The notes under the pieces are model-generated. The model was not told the DNA's origin, made no database searches, and was given only the letters and a program-made list of their open reading frames with translations. This document shows, one piece after another, positions 1-4,745 of a DNA stretch of 10,416 bases (positions are counted from its first letter, which is position 1; each line of letters starts with the position of its first letter). The stretch lies in contig JAFLDC010000060.1 of the NCBI GenBank assembly GCA_017302775.1, forward strand, positions 1-10,416, written 5' to 3'. This DNA comes from Sphingomonadales bacterium (GTDB lineage: Bacteria; Pseudomonadota; Alphaproteobacteria; Sphingomonadales; Sphingomonadaceae). A program made the position numbers and the translations under genes.

Positions 1-591
1 AATCAGCCGCTGCCTGGCTTGCGCAACCAGGGCGCCTGCTTCGGCCAACTGCTCCTCAATCCCGGAGAGCCAGGCCGGATCCGGCTCGATCGGTTCACTC
101 AGCAAGCGGTTACGTTCGCGCAGCGCCCCTTCCAGTTTTGCCGCGTTACGGGCATGGCCCGGCTCAAGCGCCAGTACCAGCCGGTCGAGAAAACGGCGCC
201 GCGCCCCAGCCCCTTCGGCAAACAGACGGTCCATCGCCGGCGTCAGCCAGCCGATCGACAGCCATTCGCCCAGTCGCACCGCAGGCACGTCGGCCCCGTT
301 GACCTGCGCAATCCGGCGGGTGGGACGTTCAGGCTTTGTCCCGGTGCCCAGCGTGACCGCCGCATCCAGGTCCGCCGTCACGGCGAAACCACCGTCGCCG
401 TCCTTGCCGGGAATATCCGGCAATGCCGCCCGGCGCAGTCCTCGCCCCGGTGCCAGCAGCGATAGCGCTTCGAGCACGTTGGTCTTCCCCGCGCCGTTCT
501 CCCCGACCAACAAGTTGAACTGCATTGTTCCATCAAGCCGGGTGGCGCAATGGTTGCGGAAATGCGTGAGGGTAATGCGATCAAGCCCCAT
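1..591 (-). CDS. recF: DNA replication/repair protein RecF, N-terminal part (runs off window)
   Basis: RecF is a cytosolic SMC-like ATPase that binds gapped DNA and, with RecO and RecR, loads RecA for gap repair. Translating the minus strand from the ATG at 591 gives 197 residues without a stop. They begin MGLDRITLTHFRNH, the typical RecF opening, followed by LLVGENGAGKTNVLEAL, whose Walker A motif GENGAGKT lies at residues 30-37. Other RecF-like stretches are LAPGRGLRRA and RRRFLDRLVLALEPGHARN. RecF is usually about 360 residues, so the C-terminal half with Walker B and the signature motif lies beyond base 1. There is no clear ribosome-binding site before the ATG. In-frame TTG (619-621) and GTG (625-627) codons upstream are possible alternative starts. 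The gene is divergent from the peptide/PspC operon. Identity is firm; the start is less so. Confidence 0.95.
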   Translation of the reverse strand, partial: MGLDRITLTHFRNHCATRLDGTMQFNLLVGENGAGKTNVLEALSLLAPGRGLRRAALPDIPGKDGDGGFAVTADLDAAVTLGTGTKPERPTRRIAQVNGADVPAVRLGEWLSIGWLTPAMDRLFAEGAGARRRFLDRLVLALEPGHARNAAKLEGALRERNRLLSEPIEPDPAWLSGIEEQLAEAGALVAQARQRLI

Positions 592-647
592 TTGTTGCCG
601 ATAGTGCGGGGTGATGGGCAATGTCACGCCAAAGCTTGATCCTGATA

Positions 648-666
648 GTTGGTGAAAATTCCCAAC
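648..666. promoter_or_regulatory. Candidate activator-binding inverted repeat upstream of the sigma54 promoter
   Basis: GTTGG-N9-CCAAC forms a 5-bp inverted repeat in the recF/peptide intergenic region, 91 bp (first base) upstream of the -24 element. That is the usual distance range for a sigma54 enhancer-binding protein site. Its left half GTTGGTG resembles GTTAGTG at 3052-3058, which lies 85 bp upstream of the second sigma54 promoter. The site assignment is inference. Confidence 0.35.
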
Positions 667-738
667 ATTTCGATTCTGACGATCTGCAAACAAACCGTTC
701 AGCTTTGCGAAAGCTTGAATTTCTGCCGTTTTTTAAAA

Positions 739-755
739 TTGGCACGCCTTCTGCA
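739..755 (+). promoter_or_regulatory. Sigma54 (RpoN) promoter upstream of the small peptide/PspC operon
   Basis: The sequence is TTGGCACG-CCTT-CTGCA. It matches the sigma54 consensus TTGGCACG-N4-TTGCA at all but one position, with the -24 GG and -12 GC at the obligatory spacing. Transcription would start near 766, leaving a leader of about 47 nt before the ATG at 813. Sigma54 promoters need an upstream activator. Inverted repeats suited to such a protein lie upstream: GTTGG-N9-CCAAC at 648-666 and AGCTTT-GCG-AAAGCT at 701-715. A near-copy of this promoter lies at 3137-3153. Confidence 0.82.
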
Positions 756-812
756 ATCCCTTTTGCATCCGCAGAATACACTGCGGTCCAGATCAAACAG
801 AAGGAAAAATCC

Positions 813-953
813 ATGTCCAGCCAGTCTACTTTCGCCAACAAGCTTGCCGCTGCAGCTTCTGCTTTTCTGCTGTCGGTCGTGCTGATCAGTGGCACCGTCT
901 CGATGCCGCAGACTGCCCATGCCCAGACCATCTACGTTGGCGAAATCGCATGA
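813..953 (+). CDS. Small exported peptide, 46 aa, function unknown
   Basis: The product is a 46-residue protein opening MSSQSTFANK. A basic residue is followed by a hydrophobic stretch at about 11-30 and then an Ala-X-Ala site (AHA, 35-37), as in a Sec signal peptide. Cleavage there would leave only nine residues, QTIYVGEIA; without cleavage the protein would be an inner-membrane anchor. The ATG at 813 is chosen because AAGGAA (801-806) sits at good spacing and the signal peptide starts there. A longer in-frame reading from 621 would begin upstream of the sigma54 promoter. The stop overlaps an ATG of the PspC gene (ATGA, 950-953), suggesting translational coupling. I believe similar short proteins precede pspC-like genes in other sphingomonads, but could not check. 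Its role is unknown; envelope stress is inferred from context. Confidence 0.72.
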   Translation: MSSQSTFANKLAAAASAFLLSVVLISGTVSMPQTAHAQTIYVGEIA

Positions 954-979
954 CCCCGATCAAACCCCTGGAGAATGAC

Positions 980-1165
980 ATGACCACGTCGCGTTCGTTC
1001 CGTCTCGACAAGTCCAATGGCAAGTTCATGGGCGTGTGCAGCGGGATCGCCAACTACACCGGCTGGGACGCCAACCTGATCCGCATCGGCTTCGCGCTGG
1101 GCACGATCTTCGGCGCCGGTTCGCTGATCCTCGTCTACCTCGCGATCGGCCTCATCGCCGATTGA
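980..1165 (+). CDS. PspC-domain small membrane protein
   Basis: This is a 61-residue protein made up almost wholly of a PspC domain (PF04024 type). The hallmark reads FRLDKSNGKFMGVCSGIANY, then TGWDANLIRIGFAL and a C-terminal transmembrane segment of about 20 residues (LGTIFGAGSLILVYLAIGLI). In enterobacteria PspC is an inner-membrane sensor of the phage-shock response that recruits PspA. This short form lacks the longer cytoplasmic tail of Psp-operon PspC and is better called a PspC-like paralogue. The ATG at 980 is preferred because CTGGAG (968-973) precedes it at 6 nt and the domain starts there. An ATG at 950, overlapping the upstream stop, would add ten residues. It is probably controlled by the sigma54 promoter at 739. 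Confidence 0.88.
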   Translation: MTTSRSFRLDKSNGKFMGVCSGIANYTGWDANLIRIGFALGTIFGAGSLILVYLAIGLIAD

Positions 1166-1178
1166 CGGATCGCTGGTG

Positions 1179-1203
1179 AGGCCCCGCCCGGATGGCGGGG
1201 CCT
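1179..1203. terminator. GC-rich hairpin between convergent genes
   Basis: AGGCCCCGCC, a five-base loop CGGAT and GGCGGGGCCT form a perfect 10-bp stem 13 nt after the PspC stop. It overlaps the stop codon of the convergent yhhQ gene. There is no run of T on either side, so it is a weak intrinsic terminator at best, though the position suits a bidirectional transcript end. Confidence 0.55.
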
Positions 1204-1924
1204 AAACCGAACCCGCCTTGGCAAAGGGCGAAAAATCAGTTCCCGTATCATAGACATCCACGCCCTCCCGTGCCTTGAACCAGCCCACCACAGCGTAGGT
1301 CACCGGCGTAAGCAGCGCTTCCCACAAGACCTTCAGCAGCCAGTTGGAAAGCATTACGGTGATGACTTGGTCGGTTGACCAGATGCCAAGAAAGGCCACC
1401 GGGTAGAAGATCAGGCTGTCGATGCCCTGGCCAAACAGGGTCGATCCGATGGTCCGCATCCACAGATGTCTGCCGCCGGACCAGATTTTCATCTTGGCAA
1501 GGACGAAACTGTTGACGAATTCGCCGGCCCAAAACGCCAGGATCGAAGCAGCAACGATCCGCCAGGTTGATCCGAACACCGATTCGTAGGCCGCTTGCCC
1601 GTCCCAACCGCTGGCCGGAGGCATCGCCACAACCACATAGCTCATAAAAGCCATGAAGATCAGCGCGCCGAATCCCATCCACACACAGCGCCGCGCATTG
1701 GCATAGCCATAGACTTCGGTTAGCACGTCACCGATTACGTAGGACAGCGGGAAAAACAGGATCCCGGCACCAAATGTGAACCCGTTCACCGTCGCCAGCT
1801 TGCTCGCCCCGATCAGGTTGGACAGCAGCAGGATCGCGACAAACGCCGCCATGAGGTAGTCAAAGTAGCGGAAGTGACGACGCGCCCCTGCGGAGCCGTC
1901 GATGCTGGCGATTTTCCCTGTCAT
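1202..1924 (-). CDS. yhhQ: Queuosine precursor transporter (YhhQ/DUF165/VUT family)
   Basis: This is a 240-residue polytopic inner-membrane protein that in E. coli imports queuosine precursors (preQ0/preQ1) for modification of GUN-anticodon tRNAs. The family core is clear: LLLSNLIGASKLATV, then FPLSYVIGDVLTEVYGYA with its conserved Asp, Glu and Tyr, an Asn-containing helix (WAGEFVNSFVLAKMK), and GSTLFGQGIDSLIFYPVAF. About six transmembrane segments are visible. The ATG at 1924 is chosen because any longer in-frame reading (to 2062) is antisense translation of the tRNA gene and cannot be real. No good ribosome-binding site is seen. The gene stands alone, convergent with pspC-like and divergent from tRNA-Arg. 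Its leader contains a perfect 7-bp hairpin (1944-1962). Family is confident; substrate is by family only. Confidence 0.92.
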   Translation of the reverse strand: MTGKIASIDGSAGARRHFRYFDYLMAAFVAILLLSNLIGASKLATVNGFTFGAGILFFPLSYVIGDVLTEVYGYANARRCVWMGFGALIFMAFMSYVVVAMPPASGWDGQAAYESVFGSTWRIVAASILAFWAGEFVNSFVLAKMKIWSGGRHLWMRTIGSTLFGQGIDSLIFYPVAFLGIWSTDQVITVMLSNWLLKVLWEALLTPVTYAVVGWFKAREGVDVYDTGTDFSPFAKAGSV

Positions 1925-1945
1925 GGGAAAGCAGGCTAGCGGAGT

Positions 1946-1974
1946 TTGCGTGACCCGCAAACCCTGCCTATGAG
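1946..1974 (+). promoter_or_regulatory. Possible sigma70-type promoter for tRNA-Arg
   Basis: TTGCGT (1946-1951) and TATGAG (1969-1974) are separated by exactly 17 nt, followed by a GC-rich discriminator (GGCCTGCGGC) common in stable-RNA promoters. The start would fall a few bases before the tRNA 5' end at 1985. Hexamer matches are only moderate. The region also folds as a hairpin (GTTTGCG 1944-1950 with CGCAAAC 1956-1962), flanked by GCAGG/CCTGC. Confidence 0.35.
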
Positions 1975-1984
1975 GGCCTGCGGC

Positions 1985-2061
1985 GCGTCCGTAGCTCAGT
2001 TGGATAGAGCACGAGACTTCTAATCTTGAGGCCGGTGGTTCGAATCCACCCGGGCGCACCA
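1985..2061 (+). tRNA. tRNA-Arg, anticodon UCU (reads AGA)
   Basis: A complete 77-nt cloverleaf. The acceptor stem GCGTCCG (1985-1991) pairs with CGGGCGC (2051-2057) with one G-U pair. The D stem is GCTC/GAGC, and the anticodon stem is CGAGA/TCTTG around loop CTTCTAA, giving anticodon TCT at 2019-2021. The T stem is GGTGG/CCACC around TTCGAAT. The 3' ACCA is encoded. AGA is a rare codon in a genome this GC-rich. The UCU anticodon is not a queuosine target, so its closeness to yhhQ is not functional evidence. Confidence 0.97.
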
Positions 2062-2084
2062 TTTTCTTTCAGCAAAGTGCAGCG

Positions 2085-2200
2085 GCGTGATGCCCGTCAC
2101 GGCGGGCGGAGCGATGTTCGGTTAGCAAGAACCGCGACCCGACCCGGAGGGAAACCGACGGGCACCTGCCCCCGCGCTCCTTCCGCGCGGGGGTTCTTTT
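2085..2200 (+). ncRNA. Candidate structured RNA between tRNA-Arg and its downstream terminator
   Basis: The 107 bases between the tRNA 3' end and the terminator hairpin hold no gene on the plus strand but fold well. TGCCCGTC (2091-2098) pairs with GACGGGCA (2157-2164), enclosing a CGGTT-AGCAAG-AACCG hairpin at 2119-2134. GCCCG (2092-2096) can instead pair with the nearer CGGGC (2103-2107), so two folds compete. It could be a processed tRNA 3' trailer or an independent sRNA. No separate promoter was identified and no known RNA family was recognised. Confidence 0.3.
2169..2200 (+). terminator. Strong intrinsic terminator downstream of tRNA-Arg
   Basis: CCCCCGCGC (2169-2177) pairs perfectly with GCGCGGGGG (2185-2193) around a seven-base loop, and TTCTTTT follows: a textbook Rho-independent terminator for plus-strand transcription. 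It ends the tRNA-Arg transcript and abuts the convergent Nudix gene stop codon at 2199-2201. Confidence 0.85.
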
Positions 2201-2999
2201 ATCCGCGCGCCGCACTTTCCAGCACTTCCCCTTGGACCGGATAGCCCGCATCGGGCGGAATCAGCAGCCACGGCACGCCGTCGCGCATTTCCATGAACGG
2301 GGTAATCATTCGGGACGGGTATTCGGCAACATGGGCCAAGGCCTCATCGAAGCTCCCGAATGGCGCCAGCCGTTCCAGGTTGCGCCGGGTCGGGAAGATC
2401 ACTTTGATCTCGCCGCTGTCCGCCTGCCGCAGCGCATCGGCGGCGCCGGCCCAGAACAGCCTGGTGTTTTCGGTCGAATCGACCAGCAGATCGACCGCGC
2501 CCGTACCCAGATTGGCGAGGTAGAAGCGTGTATCGAATACCCTGATCTCCTTGTGCTTGGGCCGCCAGCGCGAGAACGCTACCAGCCCGTCGAGGTCGAG
2601 CGTCCAGCCCATCCGATCCAGCACCGGAGCGAGTGTTCCCGTTTCCAGCAGGTAAGCGCGCGCTGCCAATGCCTCGGTCAGGCTGGGGCGTTGATGCAAG
2701 CCCAGCGCGAGCCCCGTTTCCTCCAGCGTTTCACGCACTGCGGCAATCCGCGCCGCCAGTTCTTCGCGGGTATCATCATCGGCGGCGCCATGAGCGTCGG
2801 CCAGATCGCGGTCGGCATCGTCAACACGTCCGCCCGGGAACACAGCCGCTCCACCGGCAAAGCGCATTTCCTTGGAGCGTTGCACCATCAGCAGTTGTGG
2901 TGCGCCGCCGCTGGGGCAGTTGCGGAAGATGACCAGCGTTGCCGCAGCTACTGCCGGTGGGATGTCGCCATTGGCGTCGAACATGTCCTTCAGATCCAT
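2199..2999 (-). CDS. Nudix hydrolase, NUDT19-like
   Basis: This is a 266-residue cytosolic Nudix-fold protein. The Nudix box is split by an insertion, as in the NUDT19 group: FPGGRVDDAD at about 54-63, then RETLEETGL at 89-97, whose Glu residues bind the catalytic metal. Downstream are WRPKHKEIRVFDTRFYLA and STENTRLFWA. Eukaryotic NUDT19 hydrolyses acyl-CoA and CoA to phosphopantetheine products; the substrate here is unknown. The ATG at 2999 is used. Reading further upstream would need a TTG at 3035 and adds a poorly conserved-looking basic tail. Neither start has a good ribosome-binding site. The gene is monocistronic, convergent with tRNA-Arg, with its promoter presumably in 3000-3130. Confidence 0.88.
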   Translation of the reverse strand: MDLKDMFDANGDIPPAVAAATLVIFRNCPSGGAPQLLMVQRSKEMRFAGGAAVFPGGRVDDADRDLADAHGAADDDTREELAARIAAVRETLEETGLALGLHQRPSLTEALAARAYLLETGTLAPVLDRMGWTLDLDGLVAFSRWRPKHKEIRVFDTRFYLANLGTGAVDLLVDSTENTRLFWAGAADALRQADSGEIKVIFPTRRNLERLAPFGSFDEALAHVAEYPSRMITPFMEMRDGVPWLLIPPDAGYPVQGEVLESAARG

Positions 3000-3136
3000 G
3001 ACGGCGAGGGTGCCGCGCCGACAACGGTTTGCCAAGCAGTTTAAACGACCGGTTAGTGTCGGATTTGCTTACAAATGCCTGCCGGGCTTTTGCACTCGTT
3101 TCGGCTAACACATGGAAAAATATAGGTCTGTGTGAA
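3000..3136. other. Intergenic control region upstream of the Nudix gene and sRNA
   Basis: This 137-bp stretch carries no gene. It should hold the minus-strand Nudix promoter and the activator site for the divergent sigma54 promoter. Visible elements are an imperfect palindrome TAAACGACCGGTTA (3042-3055), the inverted repeat ATTTG-CTTA-CAAAT (3063-3076), and half-sites GTTAGTG (3052-3058) and CTAACAC (3104-3110). No clear sigma70 hexamers stand out. Confidence 0.4.
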
Positions 3137-3153
3137 TTGGCACGGTCTCTGCA
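3137..3153 (+). promoter_or_regulatory. Second sigma54 (RpoN) promoter, facing an apparently non-coding region
   Basis: TTGGCACG-GTCT-CTGCA has the same -24 and -12 cores and spacing as the site at 739-755; only the N4 spacer differs. The expected start is near 3163. Downstream, up to the terminator at 3242-3281, there is no convincing open reading frame. The reading frame from the ATG at 3183 runs without a stop straight through the terminator and antisense to grxD. The region upstream carries GTTAGTG at 3052-3058, CTAACAC at 3104-3110 and an ATTTG-N4-CAAAT repeat at 3063-3076, any of which could bind an activator. Confidence 0.8.
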
Positions 3154-3162
3154 TAGTAGCAG

Positions 3163-3281
3163 TTACCCCCAAGCAGTCTCGAATGAGGCGGGGCCGCACC
3201 CCTGGTCTCCGCGGCCCTGCCTCCCCGAGCCAAATGTCACAAAACGAAAACGGCCGGTGTCACCCCGGCCGTTTTTCGTTT
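3163..3281 (+). ncRNA. Candidate sigma54-dependent small RNA, about 118 nt
   Basis: The element has a near-consensus sigma54 promoter just upstream, a strong internal hairpin and an intrinsic terminator. The hairpin pairs GAGGC (3185-3189), a G-T wobble and GGGCCGC (3191-3197) with GCGGCCC (3211-3217) and GCCTC (3219-3223) around a 13-base loop, making a 13-bp stem. Loop and 3' flank are C-rich (CCCCT, TCTCC, CCCCG), the kind of unpaired sequence that can pair with purine-rich ribosome-binding sites. A 16-bp terminator hairpin with T-tract follows. No matching RNA family was recognised. That it is transcribed and acts as an sRNA is inference. Confidence 0.55.
3242..3281. terminator. Bidirectional intrinsic terminator (sRNA and grxD operon)
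   Basis: CGGCCGG (3251-3257) pairs with CCGGCCG (3265-3271). The stem continues through AAAA/TTTT and, after one bulged T, AAACG/CGTTT, for 16 bp in total around a seven-base loop. The A/T flanks supply a T-tract in both directions. It lies 15 bp beyond the grxD stop and closes the candidate sRNA on the plus strand. Confidence 0.88.
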
Positions 3282-3296
3282 GAGAAGAGATGGCGT

Positions 3297-3626
3297 TCAG
3301 GCCGCAGAGGCGACGCCGTTGTCAGCCATCAGCTGCTGAAGCTCACCCGCTTCGTACATCTCCATCATGATGTCGCTGCCGCCGACGAACTCGCCCTTCA
3401 CGTAAAGCTGCGGAATTGTCGGCCAATCCGAAAATGCCTTGATGCCCTGGCGCACTTCCATGTCCTGCAACACATCGACGCCTTCATAGGCGACGCCAAG
3501 ATGATCGAGGATCGCCACCGCGCGGCTGGAAAAACCGCACTGCGGGAACAAGGGCGTTCCCTTCATGAACAGGACCACGTCGTTGCTGTTGACGATCTCG
3601 GCAATGCGGGTGTTGGTGTCGGACAT
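3297..3626 (-). CDS. grxD: Monothiol glutaredoxin Grx4/GrxD
   Basis: This is a 109-residue CGFS-type glutaredoxin. The active site PQCGFS places the single cysteine at residue 30, after [28 protein letters not shown] carries the TIPQ and GGSD elements that bind glutathione. CGFS glutaredoxins dimerise around a glutathione-ligated [2Fe-2S] cluster and pair with BolA to pass clusters or sense iron in the cytosol. Length is normal for the family. GAGGAG lies 8-9 nt before the ATG. It is the last gene of the run, 21 nt after bolA, and is followed by a strong terminator. The bolA-grxD pairing supports a joint Fe-S role. Confidence 0.97.
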   Translation of the reverse strand: MSDTNTRIAEIVNSNDVVLFMKGTPLFPQCGFSSRAVAILDHLGVAYEGVDVLQDMEVRQGIKAFSDWPTIPQLYVKGEFVGGSDIMMEMYEAGELQQLMADNGVASAA

Positions 3627-3647
3627 GAATGTGAACTCCTCGGCTGT

Positions 3648-3881
3648 TCAGGTGGGAACGCCGGTGGTCAGTTGCAAGGCATGGAGTGCGCCGCCCATAT
3701 CGTCACCGATGGCGGCGTAGACCAGCTTGTGCTGCGCGACGCGGGTCTTGCCGGCAAAGCTGGCGGAAACAACATGCGCCGCCCAGTGATTGTCGTCACC
3801 GGCCAGATCCGTCAGCGTGATTACGGCATCGGGCAATCCTGCCTTGATCCGTGCCTCAATCTCGGCCGCGGGCATCGGCAT
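3648..3881 (-). CDS. bolA: BolA family protein
   Basis: This 77-residue protein opens MPMPAAEIEARIKAGLPDA. It has the BolA/YrbA fold signature, including the H-containing DDNHWAAHVVSASFAGKTRVAQHKLVY segment; the conserved histidine in TRVAQHKLVY is the usual [2Fe-2S] ligand shared with Grx4. It would form a heterodimer with the CGFS glutaredoxin encoded immediately downstream. It starts 4 nt after the DUF1476 stop, so the two are probably co-translated. It is a short, single-domain form nearer the IbaG/BolA2 size than E. coli BolA (about 105 aa). Confidence 0.93.
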   Translation of the reverse strand: MPMPAAEIEARIKAGLPDAVITLTDLAGDDNHWAAHVVSASFAGKTRVAQHKLVYAAIGDDMGGALHALQLTTGVPT

Positions 3882-3885
3882 AGCG

Positions 3886-4209
3886 TCAGACCTCGCCCAT
3901 CAGCATGCGGCGGGCTTCTACCGACTTTGCCTCCAACGCCGTGCGCACGTCAGCTTCGGTAACATCCAGTCCGGCCGAAACCAGATCGCCCAGCAGCTTG
4001 CGAATCACGTCCTCGTCACCGGCTTCTTCAAAGTCAGCCTGGACCACCGCTTTGGCATAAGCTTCGGCCTCGACCGAAGAGAGCCCCATTTTCTCAGCCG
4101 CCCACGCGCCCAGCAGGCGGTTGCGGCGCGCCTGGATGCGAAACTGCATTTCTTCGTCGTGGGCGAATTTGGCTTCTTCGGCGCGTTCGCGGTCGTTGAA
4201 GTCGGTCAT
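3886..4209 (-). CDS. F1Fo-ATPase inhibitor, zeta subunit (DUF1476)
   Basis: This 107-residue protein of the DUF1476/PF07345 family begins MTDFNDRERAEEAKFAHDEE and continues FRIQARRNRLLGAWAAEKMG, both hallmarks of the family. In Paracoccus denitrificans this protein is the zeta subunit, whose N-terminal helix enters F1 and blocks ATP hydrolysis. It is restricted to alphaproteobacteria. The rest is a helical bundle ending ALEAKSVEARRMLMGEV. AGGAG sits 6 nt before the ATG, so the start is secure. It heads a tight group with bolA (4-nt gap) and grxD, 26 nt downstream of the cytochrome gene. Confidence 0.92.
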   Translation of the reverse strand: MTDFNDRERAEEAKFAHDEEMQFRIQARRNRLLGAWAAEKMGLSSVEAEAYAKAVVQADFEEAGDEDVIRKLLGDLVSAGLDVTEADVRTALEAKSVEARRMLMGEV

Positions 4210-4235
4210 GACTGCTCCTGTTGGGGTCTATCGCC

Positions 4236-4721
4236 CTAGCCGGCCTTGGGAGCCGGTCCGGGCGGGGCTTGATACGAATCGTGGCAGCCCTTGCACGATG
4301 CCGCCGTACTGGCAAGCGCGGCGTCGAACGCCGCCTTGTCCTCTGCCTTGGCGGCATCGGCGAGCGCTTTGGTACTATCGGCGAAAGCCTTGGACTTTGC
4401 GGCGAAATCAGCCTTGTTGGTCCAGACCGCAGGCAGGGCGCGGCTGGCCGTGCCGCGGGTCGAATCCGCAAACAGCGCGGGTGCGGCTGCGGCCCATTTG
4501 GCGAGGCCACTGGCTGGAAAGGCCAGGCTTTTCAGCGGCGCGCCATTGGTGCTGGCGCCGCGCAGCAGGTTGAGCGTGGAAGCGGACATCGCCATGCCGG
4601 CCTGCCGCGCCAGCACCAGGTCCTGCGCGGTGGGGGCAGCGGGCTTGGGCGCGGGTTTGGCGTAGAGCGCCCAACCAGTGGTCAGCAAGGCCCCTGCAAT
4701 AATCAAGCGTGCTGCAATCAT
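4236..4721 (-). CDS. Periplasmic c-type cytochrome, c556/cytochrome c' type
   Basis: This 161-residue exported haem protein has a Sec signal peptide (residues 1 to about 21, MIAARLIIAGALLTTGWALYA), an Ala/Pro-rich linker and then a helical domain. One CXXCH haem site, CKGCH at 143-147, lies near the C-terminus. A C-terminal CXXCH in an all-helical protein of this size is the arrangement of the cytochrome c'/c556 four-helix bundle. Met residues at about 43-45 (GMAMSAS) could provide the c556-type axial ligand. It probably carries electrons in the periplasm; its partner is unknown. GGGAG precedes the ATG. It starts 24 nt after the reductase stop and precedes the zeta gene. Composition is extremely alanine-rich. 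Confidence 0.88.
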   Translation of the reverse strand: MIAARLIIAGALLTTGWALYAKPAPKPAAPTAQDLVLARQAGMAMSASTLNLLRGASTNGAPLKSLAFPASGLAKWAAAAPALFADSTRGTASRALPAVWTNKADFAAKSKAFADSTKALADAAKAEDKAAFDAALASTAASCKGCHDSYQAPPGPAPKAG

Positions 4722-4745
4722 AACCGTTCTCCCATGCCGCGCGGG

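Noticed and set aside
631..718. Direct repeat AAAGCTTGA at 631-639 and 710-718
   Set aside because: Only nine bases and two copies; the second is better explained by the AGCTTT-GCG-AAAGCT palindrome. It could be chance.
1925..1984. preQ1 riboswitch ahead of yhhQ
   Set aside because: A hairpin exists, but the A-rich tail and C-rich loop pairing of known preQ1 classes are missing.
1985..2061. tRNA-Arg as an attachment site for a mobile element
   Set aside because: No integrase, direct repeat of the tRNA 3' end or phage-like gene is present in the window.
1925..2062. N-terminal extension of the yhhQ product across the tRNA gene
   Set aside because: The added residues (GGFEPPASRLEVSCS and so on) are antisense translation of tRNA-Arg, a well-known annotation artefact.
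3042..3055. Imperfect palindrome TAAACGACCGGTTA as a TetR-type operator for the Nudix gene
   Set aside because: The symmetry is partial (10 of 14 positions), and no regulator gene lies nearby; kept only as a note within the intergenic region.
3132..3962. Long plus-strand open frame of 276 codons starting near the second sigma54 promoter
   Set aside because: It runs through a strong terminator and antisense to grxD and bolA, which are certain; its start precedes the promoter; it is a by-product of high GC content.
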